A stretch of 64,000 nucleotides of DNA, taken from contig NZ_CP108427.1 in assembly GCF_035982055.1 (NCBI RefSeq), positions 6,819,001 through 6,883,000 on the forward strand, given 5' to 3'. A program made the position numbers and the translations under genes. Shown in pieces: positions 41,246 through 49,474 of this stretch (position 1 is the first letter of the stretch; every line of letters begins with the position of its first letter). A model generated the notes under the pieces. That model was given only the letters and a program-made list of their open reading frames with translations. It was not told the origin of the DNA and did not search any database. The DNA comes from Streptomyces sp. NBC_01288 (GTDB lineage: Bacteria; Actinomycetota; Actinomycetes; Streptomycetales; Streptomycetaceae).

Positions 41246-42666
41246 CGAAGGATGTCGTCGCTCTCACCAGGACGATGCCCGACCCGCTGAGCGTGCTCGC
41301 GGGGCTGCTGGCCGGTGGCCCGGACATGCTGGCGGGCGTCGAGGGAGACGGCGCGGTGGTGCAGCTCTGCGACGAGCGGGGCCGTCCCCTGGTCTCCGTC
41401 GAGGCACCCCTGCTGGTGCGGGTCGGGGGAGAGGCGCGGCGGCTGCTCGGGGCGACCGAGCCCGAGGTGCCGTACTGGTGGACCGAGGCCCGTGCCACCA
41501 CCGGTGTCAAGGAGGCCGAGGAACTCGCCGGTACCTTCGCGGCCCGCGTCGCCACCCTGGTCGGCGGCACCGTCTGGCCGCCGCAGGCCGCGCGGTCGCT
41601 GGCGGTGGTCGACACCGACGGGGTGCGCGCGGTGCCGGCCCCGGCCGCGGCGCAGCCCGCCGTGGACGTGCTCACCGACAAGGTCGCCGTGGTGATCCAG
41701 GACCGCCCGGTGGTCGCGATGACCGCCTGGCTCTCGAACGCCTTCAAGGCCGTCGCCGACGCCGGACTGGGCCTCCAGATCGTCACCCCCGCCGGCACGC
41801 GCCTGTCCCCGGCGGTCCGCGGCAACCTGCCGGGCTGGCCCTCGCGCTGGGTGGTGCAGGACAAGAAGGACGGCTACTACGACGGACTGTCCGGAGCCGT
41901 ACTGCGCTGGGACAACGGCCTGTTCGTGACGGCCGGGTCCCCGGACGCGACGGCGGAGGACCCCCGCACCCCCCTGGCCGAGTCGTTCACCCCCGAGGCC
42001 GCCGACGACGGCGAACGCCAGCTGGCCGTGTCCTTCCGGGCCGTCCACCCGGCGGACGAGCGGCTCGTGCTCGGCGGCGCGCTGGAGGCCGTATGGCGTG
42101 AGCTCACCGGTGAGCCGCCGGCCGGCTGGGGCACCGAGGAGCCCGCCAACCTGCCCTGGTCACTGCGCCAGTTGACGGATGTGGCCTACGAGCGGGTGCC
42201 CGAGCCGACCTGGCTGGTGGTCGTCGGCGGTCCGGAGCGCCCGGGCCTCGCGACGGTCCGGATCAGCCGTACCGAGGGCGGTGTGGAGGAGGACGTCACG
42301 CTGGCGTTCGGCTACGGCCCGGGCGAGACGGTGCCGACGGACGCCGAGGTGACCCGGGCGGCGGAGGTCCTCGCCACCCGGCACGATCTCCAGTCGATGC
42401 TGGTCCAGGTCCGCCGGGCCCGCCGCGACCTGTCCGTACCGCCGCGCTTCGAGGGGCCCGGTGTCCCGTACGCTTTCGTCCTCGGCGCCGAGGAGGTGCG
42501 GGAGCTGCCCGGCGACCGGGCCAGGCGCACCCCGCTGCCCCGGCCGCCGCGCGAGCTGGGCCCGAAGAGGCGCCCGGCGTTGTACTACCCGTTCCGCGGC
42601 GACCCCTCGGACCTCACCGGATGGGCGGACTTCGAGCGTCTGATGAGGCACCTGAAGGGCGCCTGA
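41242..42666 (+). CDS. DUF6177-like protein downstream of eccC
   Basis: A 474-residue soluble protein, coupled to eccC by an ATGA overlap. It starts MTKDVVALTRTMPDPLS. It contains WLSNAFKAVADAG, GWPSRWVVQDKKDGYYDG, LSGAVLRWDNG and a C-terminal YYPFRGDPSDLTGWADFERLM. I associate it with DUF6177, seen beside EccC in Streptomyces (memory, not searched). No signal peptide or membrane helix. A cytoplasmic accessory or chaperone role akin to EspG is possible but unsupported by motif. It is the last gene of the type VII operon. Confidence 0.7.
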   Translation: MTKDVVALTRTMPDPLSVLAGLLAGGPDMLAGVEGDGAVVQLCDERGRPLVSVEAPLLVRVGGEARRLLGATEPEVPYWWTEARATTGVKEAEELAGTFAARVATLVGGTVWPPQAARSLAVVDTDGVRAVPAPAAAQPAVDVLTDKVAVVIQDRPVVAMTAWLSNAFKAVADAGLGLQIVTPAGTRLSPAVRGNLPGWPSRWVVQDKKDGYYDGLSGAVLRWDNGLFVTAGSPDATAEDPRTPLAESFTPEAADDGERQLAVSFRAVHPADERLVLGGALEAVWRELTGEPPAGWGTEEPANLPWSLRQLTDVAYERVPEPTWLVVVGGPERPGLATVRISRTEGGVEEDVTLAFGYGPGETVPTDAEVTRAAEVLATRHDLQSMLVQVRRARRDLSVPPRFEGPGVPYAFVLGAEEVRELPGDRARRTPLPRPPRELGPKRRPALYYPFRGDPSDLTGWADFERLMRHLKGA

Positions 42667-42680
42667 GGCACCCCGGGTGC

Positions 42681-43787
42681 TCAGCTCACCAGAGTCCTCT
42701 GCCGCTGACGGGCGACTTCGGCCGCTTCCCGCTTGAACGCCCACTCCATGTCCGGCTCGACCGCGAAGCGGAACACCCGGCGTACGGGCGGGGTGCACAA
42801 CAGCGTGACGGCGGTGACCGCGAGGGCGGTCACCAGGGCGACGCCGTAGGGCCGGTGCAGCCAGGCGTGGTCGTACAGGCCCGCGTAACCGGCCCCCTTG
42901 ATCAGGAAGCCGTGCAGCAGATAGCCGTACAGCGTGCCCGCGCCGAGCGCCGTGAACCAGGTCGTCCGGCTCGGCACCCAGGAGTAGAAGGCCGCGGTCA
43001 GCAGCAGCGAGCAGCCGAACATCGCGAGCATCATCACGGGCCCGACCCACCAGGGCGCCGCGAACTCCTGCGCGGAGTCGTGGTGGTAGAGCCAGCTGGC
43101 GTTCATCCGCGGCACCGCCCAGTAGCCGAAGACCAGCGCACTCGCGAACACCGGCACCGCCAGCATCCGCGCCTCGCGCCGCCGCACCAGCCGGAAGTGC
43201 TCGGGCTTCAGGACCAGGCCGAGCACGAAGTACGGCAGGAACTGCGCCGTCCGCTGGAGATCGAAGTCGTCGGTCATGGCCGGGGTGCAGGAGGCGAGCA
43301 TGGCGATGCCGAGGGCGACCGGCAGCGGGTGCCGGACCAGTTTCCAGATCGGGGTGGTCAGCCGCCAGATGAACAACGAGCAGAGGAACCAGGTGAGATA
43401 CAGCGGGTCGAGCAGGGTGATCTGCTGGTGCGGGTCGTCGTTGGCGTAGCGGCTGAAGAGCGAGTACGCGATCTCGAAGACGATGTACGGCAGCGCGACA
43501 CCGGTGAGGAGCCGCTTCAGTCGGGCGGGGCTCAAGTCGAAACTGCGGGAGAAATAGCCGGAGATGACGATGAACGCCGGCATGTGGAAGGTGTACACGA
43601 CCATGTACAGGCCCTGGAGCACTCTGCTGTCGCCCTTCAGGGGCTCCCAGGAGTGCCCGATGGCGACCAACAGGATCGCCAGGTACTTCGCGTTGTCGAA
43701 GAACGCGTCGCGCGATTTGGGTTGTTCGTTCTTTTCGCTCTGTTTGCTCTGTTCGTTCTGGCCCGGGGGCGTGTCAACGTGGAACAT
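42681..43787 (-). CDS. Membrane acyltransferase family 3 protein
   Basis: A protein of about 368 residues with roughly ten membrane helices. Family features of acyltransferase 3 (OafA/NolL-like) are RDAFFDNAKYLAILLVAIGHSW with the conserved His near the N-terminus, and FHMPAFIVISGYFSR. These enzymes O-acylate sugars or cell-surface molecules. The ATG at 43787 (MFHVDTPPG) follows AGGG by 8 bases; an ATG at 43829 lacks a ribosome site. It is convergent with the type VII operon, separated by 14 bases. Confidence 0.85.
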   Translation of the reverse strand: MFHVDTPPGQNEQSKQSEKNEQPKSRDAFFDNAKYLAILLVAIGHSWEPLKGDSRVLQGLYMVVYTFHMPAFIVISGYFSRSFDLSPARLKRLLTGVALPYIVFEIAYSLFSRYANDDPHQQITLLDPLYLTWFLCSLFIWRLTTPIWKLVRHPLPVALGIAMLASCTPAMTDDFDLQRTAQFLPYFVLGLVLKPEHFRLVRRREARMLAVPVFASALVFGYWAVPRMNASWLYHHDSAQEFAAPWWVGPVMMLAMFGCSLLLTAAFYSWVPSRTTWFTALGAGTLYGYLLHGFLIKGAGYAGLYDHAWLHRPYGVALVTALAVTAVTLLCTPPVRRVFRFAVEPDMEWAFKREAAEVARQRQRTLVS

Positions 43788-43931
43788 CTGAGGCACCCTA
43801 GCGTTGCCTGTGGGAATCGGTGAAACCATCGGACGCGCGTCCGGAATCTATTCACGATGTCACGATTCATCCCGATCAAAAGGCGCAAAATGGCACACGG
43901 TGAAGGCCTGTTCATGTGCGCATGCCAATAA

Positions 43932-43950
43932 TGCGAACGGACTGCGAACG
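43932..43950. repeat. Two TGCGAACG direct repeats in the intergenic region
   Basis: TGCGAACG occurs at 43932-43939 and 43943-43950, an 11-base phase. The spacer (43788-44090, 303 bases) between the acyltransferase and the small membrane protein holds nothing else I can support. The motif resembles a ClgR half-site (GCGAAC) but the spacing does not fit the full operator. Confidence 0.4.
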
Positions 43951-44090
43951 CATCTCTGCCGAACCTTTGCGACCAACGATGCGTCACCCGCCGCATAGGT
44001 GGGCCGCGTTGGTGGCACGATGGTTCTGGCGGGGTGCGCGGGTTGCGTCCCCGGGCCGGGAGAGCGGACCGACCGAGGGTGTGATCAGTT

Positions 44091-44285
44091 GTGGCCATTT
44101 CACTGTCTGTGGTGCTGCTGTTGGCGATCATCCTGGTGGTGTTGATCCGAGGGGGATCGATCAAGGCCGGCCCAGCCATAGTCGCGATCCTCTTCGGCTT
44201 CTTCCTCGCCTCGACCGGTATGGCTCCGTCCATCAACCGGTTCATAAACTCGCTGGCGGAGACGATCAACTCGATCAGCTTCTGA
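44091..44285 (+). CDS. Small two-span membrane protein
   Basis: A 64-residue protein with GTG start. Residues 3-20 and 28-46 are hydrophobic helices separated by RGGSIKAG; the tail is short and polar. No domain recognised. It ends 27 bases before a strong bidirectional terminator. Small proteins of this type are common and conserved in Streptomyces, but I cannot state a function. Confidence 0.7.
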   Translation: MAISLSVVLLLAIILVVLIRGGSIKAGPAIVAILFGFFLASTGMAPSINRFINSLAETINSISF

Positions 44286-44312
44286 GACGCCGGCAAGGGC
44301 GGGACTCCGGGA

Positions 44313-44365
44313 ACGACTCAGGGCCAGGTCGGAGAAGTGATTCTCCGACCTGGCCCTGAGTCGTA
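44313..44365. terminator. Strong bidirectional terminator, 24-bp perfect stem
   Basis: The arms 44313-44336 and 44342-44365 are perfect complements over 24 bases (core ctcagggccaggtcgga) with a 5-base loop. There is no T-run, as is frequent in Streptomyces. It separates the small membrane gene on the plus strand from the tRNA-Gly gene on the minus strand and abuts the 3' end of the tRNA. Confidence 0.85.
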
Positions 44366-44366
44366 T

Positions 44367-44440
44367 GGAGCGGGCGACGGGAATCGAACCCGCGTAGCTA
44401 GTTTGGAAGACTAGTGCTCTACCATTGAGCTACGCCCGCA
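44367..44440 (-). tRNA. tRNA-Gly (anticodon UCC)
   Basis: A complete tRNA of 74 bases including an encoded CCA. The acceptor stem GCGGGCG pairs with CGCCCGC. The D-arm AGCTCAATGGTAGAGC, the anticodon loop CTTCCAA with anticodon TCC, and the T-arm GGGTTCGATTCCC are all intact. Read from the minus strand. It decodes GGA (and GGG by wobble). Confidence 0.96.
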
Positions 44441-44603
44441 CATGACGCGCCGCAGGTCAGACGACCGCGGCACAGAAGGCATCGTAGCGGGTCGGGTGCC
44501 CTGAGCGCACACCGCATTCCCCCTGCCCCGTCCGGCACCCCGGCGCTCGTGAAATGCGGCGGCCCGACCGCCTGCGGGCATGTACCCTACGTGTCGCACC
44601 AGA

Positions 44604-44680
44604 CGGGGTGTGGCGCAGCTTGGTAGCGCGTCCGCTTTGGGAGCGGAAGGCCGTGGGTTCAAATCCCGCCACCCCGACCA
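44604..44680 (+). tRNA. tRNA-Pro (anticodon UGG)
   Basis: A complete tRNA of 77 bases with encoded CCA. The acceptor stem CGGGGTG pairs with CACCCCG. The D-arm is GGCGCAGCTTGGTAGCGC, the anticodon loop TTTGGGA with anticodon TGG between CCGCT and AGCGG, and the T-arm GGGTTCAAATCCC. It lies divergent to tRNA-Gly and 194 bases upstream of tig. Confidence 0.96.
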
Positions 44681-44732
44681 CATGCCGGACCTCCGGGACC
44701 GGTATCACACCAGTACCTCGCGGGATCGCCTT

Positions 44733-44761
44733 TTGGGGGGTCTCGTCGCTGCGGCTACTAT
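44733..44761 (+). promoter_or_regulatory. Candidate housekeeping promoter for tig
   Basis: TTGGGG (44733-44738), 17 bases, TACTAT (44756-44761) gives a plausible sigma-70 type promoter 114 bases before the tig start. The -35 match is weak and the -10 fair. Confidence 0.35.
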
Positions 44762-44874
44762 GCAAGCTGCGCGCCCGTGTGTCTCTCACACTCTGAAGTC
44801 CTCCGGGCGACCAGAAAACGCCGGACCTGTCTGGGTCCGCAACCCAAGAAGTCAGCCCCCAAGGAGACCGAACC

Positions 44875-46266
44875 GTGAAGAGCGCCGTGGAGACCCTGAA
44901 CCCGACCCGGGTTCGGCTCAGCATCGAGGTGCCCTTCGAGGAGCTCAAGGACAGCCTCGACGCGGCGTACAAGAAGATCAACCAGCAGGTCACGGTGAAG
45001 GGCTTCCGGAAGGGCAAGATCCCGGCTCGCGTCATCGACCAGCGGTTCGGCCGCGGTGCGGTCCTGGAGGAGGCGGTCAACGACGCGCTTCCGAAGTTCT
45101 ACACCGAGGCGGTCAACGAGGCGGAGCTCAACCCGCTCGGCCAGCCCGAGGTCGACATCACGGAGCTGAAGGACGGCGAGACGCTGAACTTCACCGCCGA
45201 GGTCGACATCCGCCCGACCATCGAGATCCCGGACTACTCGGGCATCGAGGTCGAGGTCGACGCCGTGGAGGTCAGCGAAGCGGACATCGACGAGTCGGTC
45301 GAGCAGCTCCGCGAGCGCTTCGCGGCGACCTCCCCGGTCGAGCGCGCCGCCGCCGACGGTGACGTCGTCACCCTCGACCTGGAGGCCAAGGTCGACGGCG
45401 AGGTCCTGGAGGACGGTGTCGCCGAGGGCATCTCCTACACCATCGGCTCCGGCGAGCTGCTCGAAGGCATCGACGAGGCCGTGACCGGCCTGGAGGCCGG
45501 CGGCGAGGCCACCTTCGCCTCCGAGCTCAAGGGCGGCTCCGCGGCCGGCCAGGAGGCCCAGGTCACCGTCAAGGTCACCCAGGTCGCCGCCCGCGAACTG
45601 CCCGCGCTGGACGACGAGTTCGCCCAGCTCGCCTCCGAGTTCGACACTCTGGAGGAGCTGCGCGCGGACAGCCGCAAGCGCCTGGAGAACATGAAGCAGT
45701 ACGACCAGGCCACGCAGGCCCAGGAGCGCGTCCTGGAGAAGCTGCTGGAGCTCGTCGAGGTGCCCGTCCCCGAGAAGCTGCTTGAGGACGAGATCAACAC
45801 CCGCAAGCACAACCTGGAGCACCACCAGCTCGGCCAGATGGGCCTCGACCTCGACAAGTACCTGGAGATCCAGGGCAAGACGGCCGAGGAGTTCGACACC
45901 GAGACCAAGGAAGCCGCGGTCAAGGGCATCAAGACGCAGTTCGTCCTCGACGAGCTCGTCAACAAGGAGAAGCTGAACGTCAACCAGGAGGAGCTCACCG
46001 AGCACCTCATGCGCCGCGCGGCCTCCTCCAACATGTCCCCCGACCAGTTCGCCCAGGCCGTCGTCGAAGGCGGCCAGGTCCCCCTCCTCGTCGGCGAGGT
46101 GGCCCGAGGCAAGGCCCTGGCCGTAGTGGTCGAGGCCGCCACGGTGAAGGACACCAACGGCGAGATCGTCGACCTGGACGACGAGGACGACGAGACGCCC
46201 ACCGAGACGCCCACCGAGACGCCCACCGAGACGGCCGAGGCCGCCGAGGAGCCGACCGAGGCGTAA
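44875..46266 (+). CDS. tig: Trigger factor (ribosome-associated chaperone)
   Basis: A 463-residue trigger factor. The N-terminal ribosome-binding domain contains GFRKGKIPARV (the L23-docking loop). The middle PPIase-like domain spans about residues 160-240 (DGDVVTLDLEAKVDG). The long helical C-terminal arms follow, and an acidic tail with repeated ETPT units ends the protein. It cradles nascent chains at the ribosome exit. GTG start with AAGGAG upstream. A 13-bp-stem terminator follows. Its place before clpP1-clpP2-clpX is the usual bacterial order. Confidence 0.97.
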   Translation: MKSAVETLNPTRVRLSIEVPFEELKDSLDAAYKKINQQVTVKGFRKGKIPARVIDQRFGRGAVLEEAVNDALPKFYTEAVNEAELNPLGQPEVDITELKDGETLNFTAEVDIRPTIEIPDYSGIEVEVDAVEVSEADIDESVEQLRERFAATSPVERAAADGDVVTLDLEAKVDGEVLEDGVAEGISYTIGSGELLEGIDEAVTGLEAGGEATFASELKGGSAAGQEAQVTVKVTQVAARELPALDDEFAQLASEFDTLEELRADSRKRLENMKQYDQATQAQERVLEKLLELVEVPVPEKLLEDEINTRKHNLEHHQLGQMGLDLDKYLEIQGKTAEEFDTETKEAAVKGIKTQFVLDELVNKEKLNVNQEELTEHLMRRAASSNMSPDQFAQAVVEGGQVPLLVGEVARGKALAVVVEAATVKDTNGEIVDLDDEDDETPTETPTETPTETAEAAEEPTEA

Positions 46267-46276
46267 GCAGCGAACG

Positions 46277-46312
46277 AGGGGCCCCGGGGATGCGACAAGC
46301 CCCGGGGCCCCT
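46277..46312 (+). terminator. Terminator after tig
   Basis: A 13-base perfect stem (46277-46289 with 46300-46312, core ggggccccgggg) with a 10-base loop is followed by TTG. It separates tig from the clp operon. Confidence 0.8.
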
Positions 46313-46342
46313 TTGTCTACGTTCACTGGGCGCGCCCCCGAA

Positions 46343-46384
46343 GGGGCGCGGGGAACTGCGCGACAAGCCCCCACCGACCCGCAG
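46343..46384. repeat. Dispersed Streptomyces intergenic repeat, copy 1
   Basis: This 42-base segment (ggggcgcggggaactgcgcg and onward) recurs at 53311-53353 with only a few changes. It lies between tig and clpP1. I recognise it as a frequent Streptomyces intergenic element (memory). Function unknown. Confidence 0.8.
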
Positions 46385-46444
46385 CCCCGATACAAGCGCA
46401 ACCACCCCACCCCAGGGGATTCCGCTCAGGCCGGCGCAGCGATG

Positions 46445-46458
46445 TGCTGACAGCGAAC
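46445..46458. promoter_or_regulatory. Candidate ClgR operator upstream of clpP1
   Basis: TGC, five bases, GCGAAC. On the other strand this reads GTTCGC-N5-GCA, one base off the ClgR consensus GTTCGC-N5-GCG as I recall it. ClgR activates clpP1P2 and related proteolysis genes in Streptomyces and other actinobacteria. It lies about 140 bases upstream of the clpP1 start, a sensible activator distance. Confidence 0.5.
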
Positions 46459-46593
46459 AGTTCCCTTTGCGGGATTCTCCGAAGGGACCCGCGCGTTAGG
46501 GTCCATGAATACGAGGGCAGGGGAGTCCCCATTGCCCCCGGCAGTACACGGTGAGACGGCCCGGCGCCGTCGTAAAGACGAGCAGGTGGATAC

Positions 46594-47208
46594 GTGACGA
46601 ATCTGATGCCTACAGCCGCCGGCGAGCCCTCTATCGGTGGCCTCGGCGACCAGGTCTACAACCGGCTGCTCGGTGAGCGGATCATCTTTCTCGGCCAGGC
46701 GGTCGACGACGACATCGCCAACAAGATCACCGCGCAGCTCCTCCTCCTTGCCGCCGACCCCGACAAGGACATCTACCTCTACATCAACAGCCCCGGCGGC
46801 TCGATCACGGCCGGCATGGCGATCTACGACACCATGCAGTTCATCAAGAACGACGTGGTGACCATCGCCATGGGCCTCGCCGCCTCCATGGGCCAGTTCC
46901 TTCTCAGCGCGGGTACCCCGGGCAAGCGCTTCGCGCTGCCGAACGCCGAGATCCTGATCCACCAGCCCTCCGCCGGTCTGGCCGGTTCGGCCTCCGACAT
47001 CAAGATCCACGCGGAGCGGCTGCTGCACACCAAGCGACGCATGGCCGAGCTCACGTCCCAGCACACGGGCCAGAGCATCGAGCAGGTCACCCGCGACTCG
47101 GACCGCGACCGTTGGTTCGACGCGAACGAGGCCAAGGACTACGGCCTCATCGACGACGTGATTCCCACGGCCGCCGGTATGCCGGGCGGCGGCGGCACCG
47201 GGGCCTGA
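46594..47208 (+). CDS. clpP1: ATP-dependent Clp protease proteolytic subunit 1
   Basis: A 204-residue serine peptidase. The catalytic Ser is in GLAASMGQFLLSAG, the His in ILIHQPSAG and the Asp in TRDSDRDRWF. The YINSPGGSITAGMAIYDT segment lines the active site. It forms the barrel of the Clp protease with ClpP2 and is fed by ClpX or ClpC. GTG start at 46594. The gap to the supported clpP2 start at 47259 is 50 bases. The upstream region has a candidate ClgR site. Confidence 0.96.
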   Translation: MTNLMPTAAGEPSIGGLGDQVYNRLLGERIIFLGQAVDDDIANKITAQLLLLAADPDKDIYLYINSPGGSITAGMAIYDTMQFIKNDVVTIAMGLAASMGQFLLSAGTPGKRFALPNAEILIHQPSAGLAGSASDIKIHAERLLHTKRRMAELTSQHTGQSIEQVTRDSDRDRWFDANEAKDYGLIDDVIPTAAGMPGGGGTGA

Positions 47209-47258
47209 TGCCCCAGCACAGCCCCCAGCCGACCGTCACAGCCCCTAGGAGAGAGACA

Positions 47259-47939
47259 GTGAACGACTTCCCCGGCAACGGCCTGTACGAGCACGCACGC
47301 GCCGAATACACGGGTCCCGCCGCCGAGTCCCGTTACGTGATCCCGCGCTTCGTGGAGCGCACCTCGCAGGGCGTGCGTGAGTACGACCCGTACGCGAAGC
47401 TCTTCGAGGAGCGCGTGATCTTCCTCGGTGTCCAGATCGACGACGCGTCGGCCAACGACGTCATGGCGCAGCTGCTGTGCCTGGAGTCGATGGACCCGGA
47501 CCGCGACATCTCGATCTACATCAACAGCCCTGGTGGCTCTTTCACGGCGCTGACCGCGATCTACGACACGATGCAGTTTGTGAAGCCGGATGTCCAGACG
47601 GTCTGCATGGGCCAGGCCGCGTCCGCCGCCGCCGTCCTGCTGGCCGCCGGTACGCCGGGCAAGCGCATGGCGCTGCCGAACGCGCGCGTGCTGATCCACC
47701 AGCCGTACAGCGAGACGGGTCGGGGCCAGGTCTCCGACCTCGAAATCGCTGCGAACGAGATCCTCCGGATGCGTGCGCAGCTGGAGGACCTGCTGGCCAA
47801 GCACTCGAAGACGCCGATCGAGAAGATCCGCGAGGACATCGAGCGCGACAAGATCCTCACGGCCGAGGACGCCCTGTCGTACGGCCTGATCGACCAGATC
47901 ATCTCCACCCGGAAGATGAACAACGCCGACGTCCACTGA
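47259..47939 (+). CDS. clpP2: ATP-dependent Clp protease proteolytic subunit 2
   Basis: A 226-residue ClpP paralogue. The catalytic Ser is in GQAASAAAVLLAAG, the His in VLIHQPYSE and the Asp in REDIERDKILTAE. The N-terminal 40-residue extension is typical of the actinobacterial second subunit and is usually trimmed. GTG at 47259 follows AGGAG by 7 bases; the ATG at 47208 overlapping the clpP1 stop has no such site. It works with ClpP1 as a mixed barrel. Confidence 0.96.
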   Translation: MNDFPGNGLYEHARAEYTGPAAESRYVIPRFVERTSQGVREYDPYAKLFEERVIFLGVQIDDASANDVMAQLLCLESMDPDRDISIYINSPGGSFTALTAIYDTMQFVKPDVQTVCMGQAASAAAVLLAAGTPGKRMALPNARVLIHQPYSETGRGQVSDLEIAANEILRMRAQLEDLLAKHSKTPIEKIREDIERDKILTAEDALSYGLIDQIISTRKMNNADVH

Positions 47940-47962
47940 CCCGGACCCTGTATCGTCCACCA

Positions 47963-48003
47963 CCCCTTGGCACGTCCACGTGGAAGTGAACCGTGCCAAG
48001 GGG
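47963..48003 (+). terminator. Hairpin between clpP2 and clpX
   Basis: The arms ccccttggcacg (47963-47974) and cgtgccaagggg (47992-48003) are perfect complements with a 17-base loop. There is no T-run. It could be a partial terminator or RNA processing site lowering clpX relative to clpP. Confidence 0.6.
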
Positions 48004-48099
48004 GGCCCGAACGGGGGGCCCGGCAAGGTACCGTCGGACATAAGGCAGCACCAGGAGTCGCTGGACCTAGGCGTCTCCCAGGCGAAGGGGAAGCACACC

Positions 48100-49386
48100 G
48101 TGGCACGCATCGGTGACGGCGGCGATCTGCTCAAGTGCTCGTTCTGCGGCAAGAGCCAGAAGCAGGTCAAGAAGCTCATCGCAGGGCCCGGTGTGTACAT
48201 CTGCGACGAGTGCATCGACCTCTGCAACGAGATCATCGAGGAAGAACTCGCGGAGACGAGCGAGGTCCGCTGGGAGGAACTCCCCAAGCCCCGCGAGATC
48301 TACGAGTTCCTTGAGGGCTACGTCGTCGGCCAGGAGTCGGCGAAGAAGGCCCTCTCGGTCGCGGTGTACAACCACTACAAGCGCGTCCAGGCCGGTGAGC
48401 ACGGCGGCGGTCAGAGCCGCGAGGACGCCATCGAGTTGGCGAAGTCCAACATCCTCCTGCTCGGCCCCACGGGCTCGGGCAAGACCCTCCTCGCCCAGAC
48501 CCTGGCCCGCATGCTGAACGTGCCGTTCGCGATCGCCGACGCGACCGCGCTCACGGAGGCGGGCTATGTCGGCGAGGACGTCGAGAACATCCTGCTGAAG
48601 CTCATCCAGGCCGCTGACTACGACGTCAAGAAGGCCGAGACGGGCATCATCTACATCGACGAGATCGACAAGGTCGCCCGCAAGAGCGAGAACCCGTCGA
48701 TCACCCGCGACGTGTCCGGCGAGGGCGTCCAGCAGGCCCTGTTGAAGATCCTGGAGGGCACGACGGCCTCGGTCCCGCCGCAGGGCGGCCGTAAACACCC
48801 GCACCAGGAGTTCATCCAGATCGACACGACGAACGTCCTGTTCATCGTGGGCGGCGCCTTCTCGGGCCTGGAGAAGCTCATCGAGTCCAGGGCCGGCGCG
48901 AAGGGCATCGGCTTCGGCGCGACGATCCGCTCGAAGCGGGAGTTGCAGGCCAAGGACCAGTTCGAGGACGTCATGCCCGAGGACCTGGTGAAGTTCGGCA
49001 TGATCCCCGAGTTCATCGGCCGGCTGCCCGTCATCACCTCGGTCCACAACCTGGACCGCGAGGCCCTGCTCCAGATCCTCATCGAGCCGCGCAACGCGCT
49101 CGTCAAGCAGTACGAGCGCCTCTTCGAACTCGACGGCGTGGAGCTGGACTTCGAGCGCGAGGCCCTCGAAGCCATCGCCGACCAGGCCATCCTCCGCCAG
49201 ACCGGCGCCCGCGGCCTGCGCGCCATCATGGAGGAAGTCCTCCAGGGCGTCATGTACGAGGTCCCGTCCCGCAAGGACGTGGCCCGGGTCGTCATCACGG
49301 CGGACGTCGTCCTGTCGAACGTCAACCCGACCCTGATCCCGCGCGACGCGCGGGGCCGCGGCCCGGGCGAGCAGAAGACGGCGTAG
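48100..49386 (+). CDS. clpX: Clp protease ATP-binding subunit ClpX
   Basis: A 428-residue AAA+ unfoldase. The N-terminal zinc finger (residues 11-40) is CSFCGK to CDECIDLC. Walker A is GPTGSGKT, Walker B IIYIDEIDK, with sensor and arginine-finger regions in the RQTGARGLRAIME segment. It recognises and unfolds proteins and feeds them to ClpP. GTG at 48100 with AAGGGGAAG upstream; earlier in-frame codons are not supported. A 20-bp-stem terminator follows. Confidence 0.97.
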   Translation: MARIGDGGDLLKCSFCGKSQKQVKKLIAGPGVYICDECIDLCNEIIEEELAETSEVRWEELPKPREIYEFLEGYVVGQESAKKALSVAVYNHYKRVQAGEHGGGQSREDAIELAKSNILLLGPTGSGKTLLAQTLARMLNVPFAIADATALTEAGYVGEDVENILLKLIQAADYDVKKAETGIIYIDEIDKVARKSENPSITRDVSGEGVQQALLKILEGTTASVPPQGGRKHPHQEFIQIDTTNVLFIVGGAFSGLEKLIESRAGAKGIGFGATIRSKRELQAKDQFEDVMPEDLVKFGMIPEFIGRLPVITSVHNLDREALLQILIEPRNALVKQYERLFELDGVELDFEREALEAIADQAILRQTGARGLRAIMEEVLQGVMYEVPSRKDVARVVITADVVLSNVNPTLIPRDARGRGPGEQKTA

Positions 49387-49411
49387 CCGCTACAGCCGCT
49401 TCCTGTACGAC

Positions 49412-49453
49412 ACGAAGGGCGCCCGGTCGGTCAACCGACCGGGCGCCCTTCGT
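49412..49453. terminator. Bidirectional terminator between clpX and the convergent membrane-protein gene
   Basis: The arms 49412-49431 and 49434-49453 are perfect 20-base complements (core agggcgcccggtcggt) with a 2-base centre. It serves clpX on the plus strand and the gene ending at 49475 on the minus strand. Confidence 0.85.
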
Positions 49454-49474
49454 AGTTGAGGCGGGCCTACGGGG

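Noticed and set aside
26933..44440. Type VII region as an integrative element inserted at tRNA-Gly
   Set aside because: No integrase, excisionase or repeated tRNA 3' end was found, and the acyltransferase and small membrane gene lie between the locus and the tRNA.
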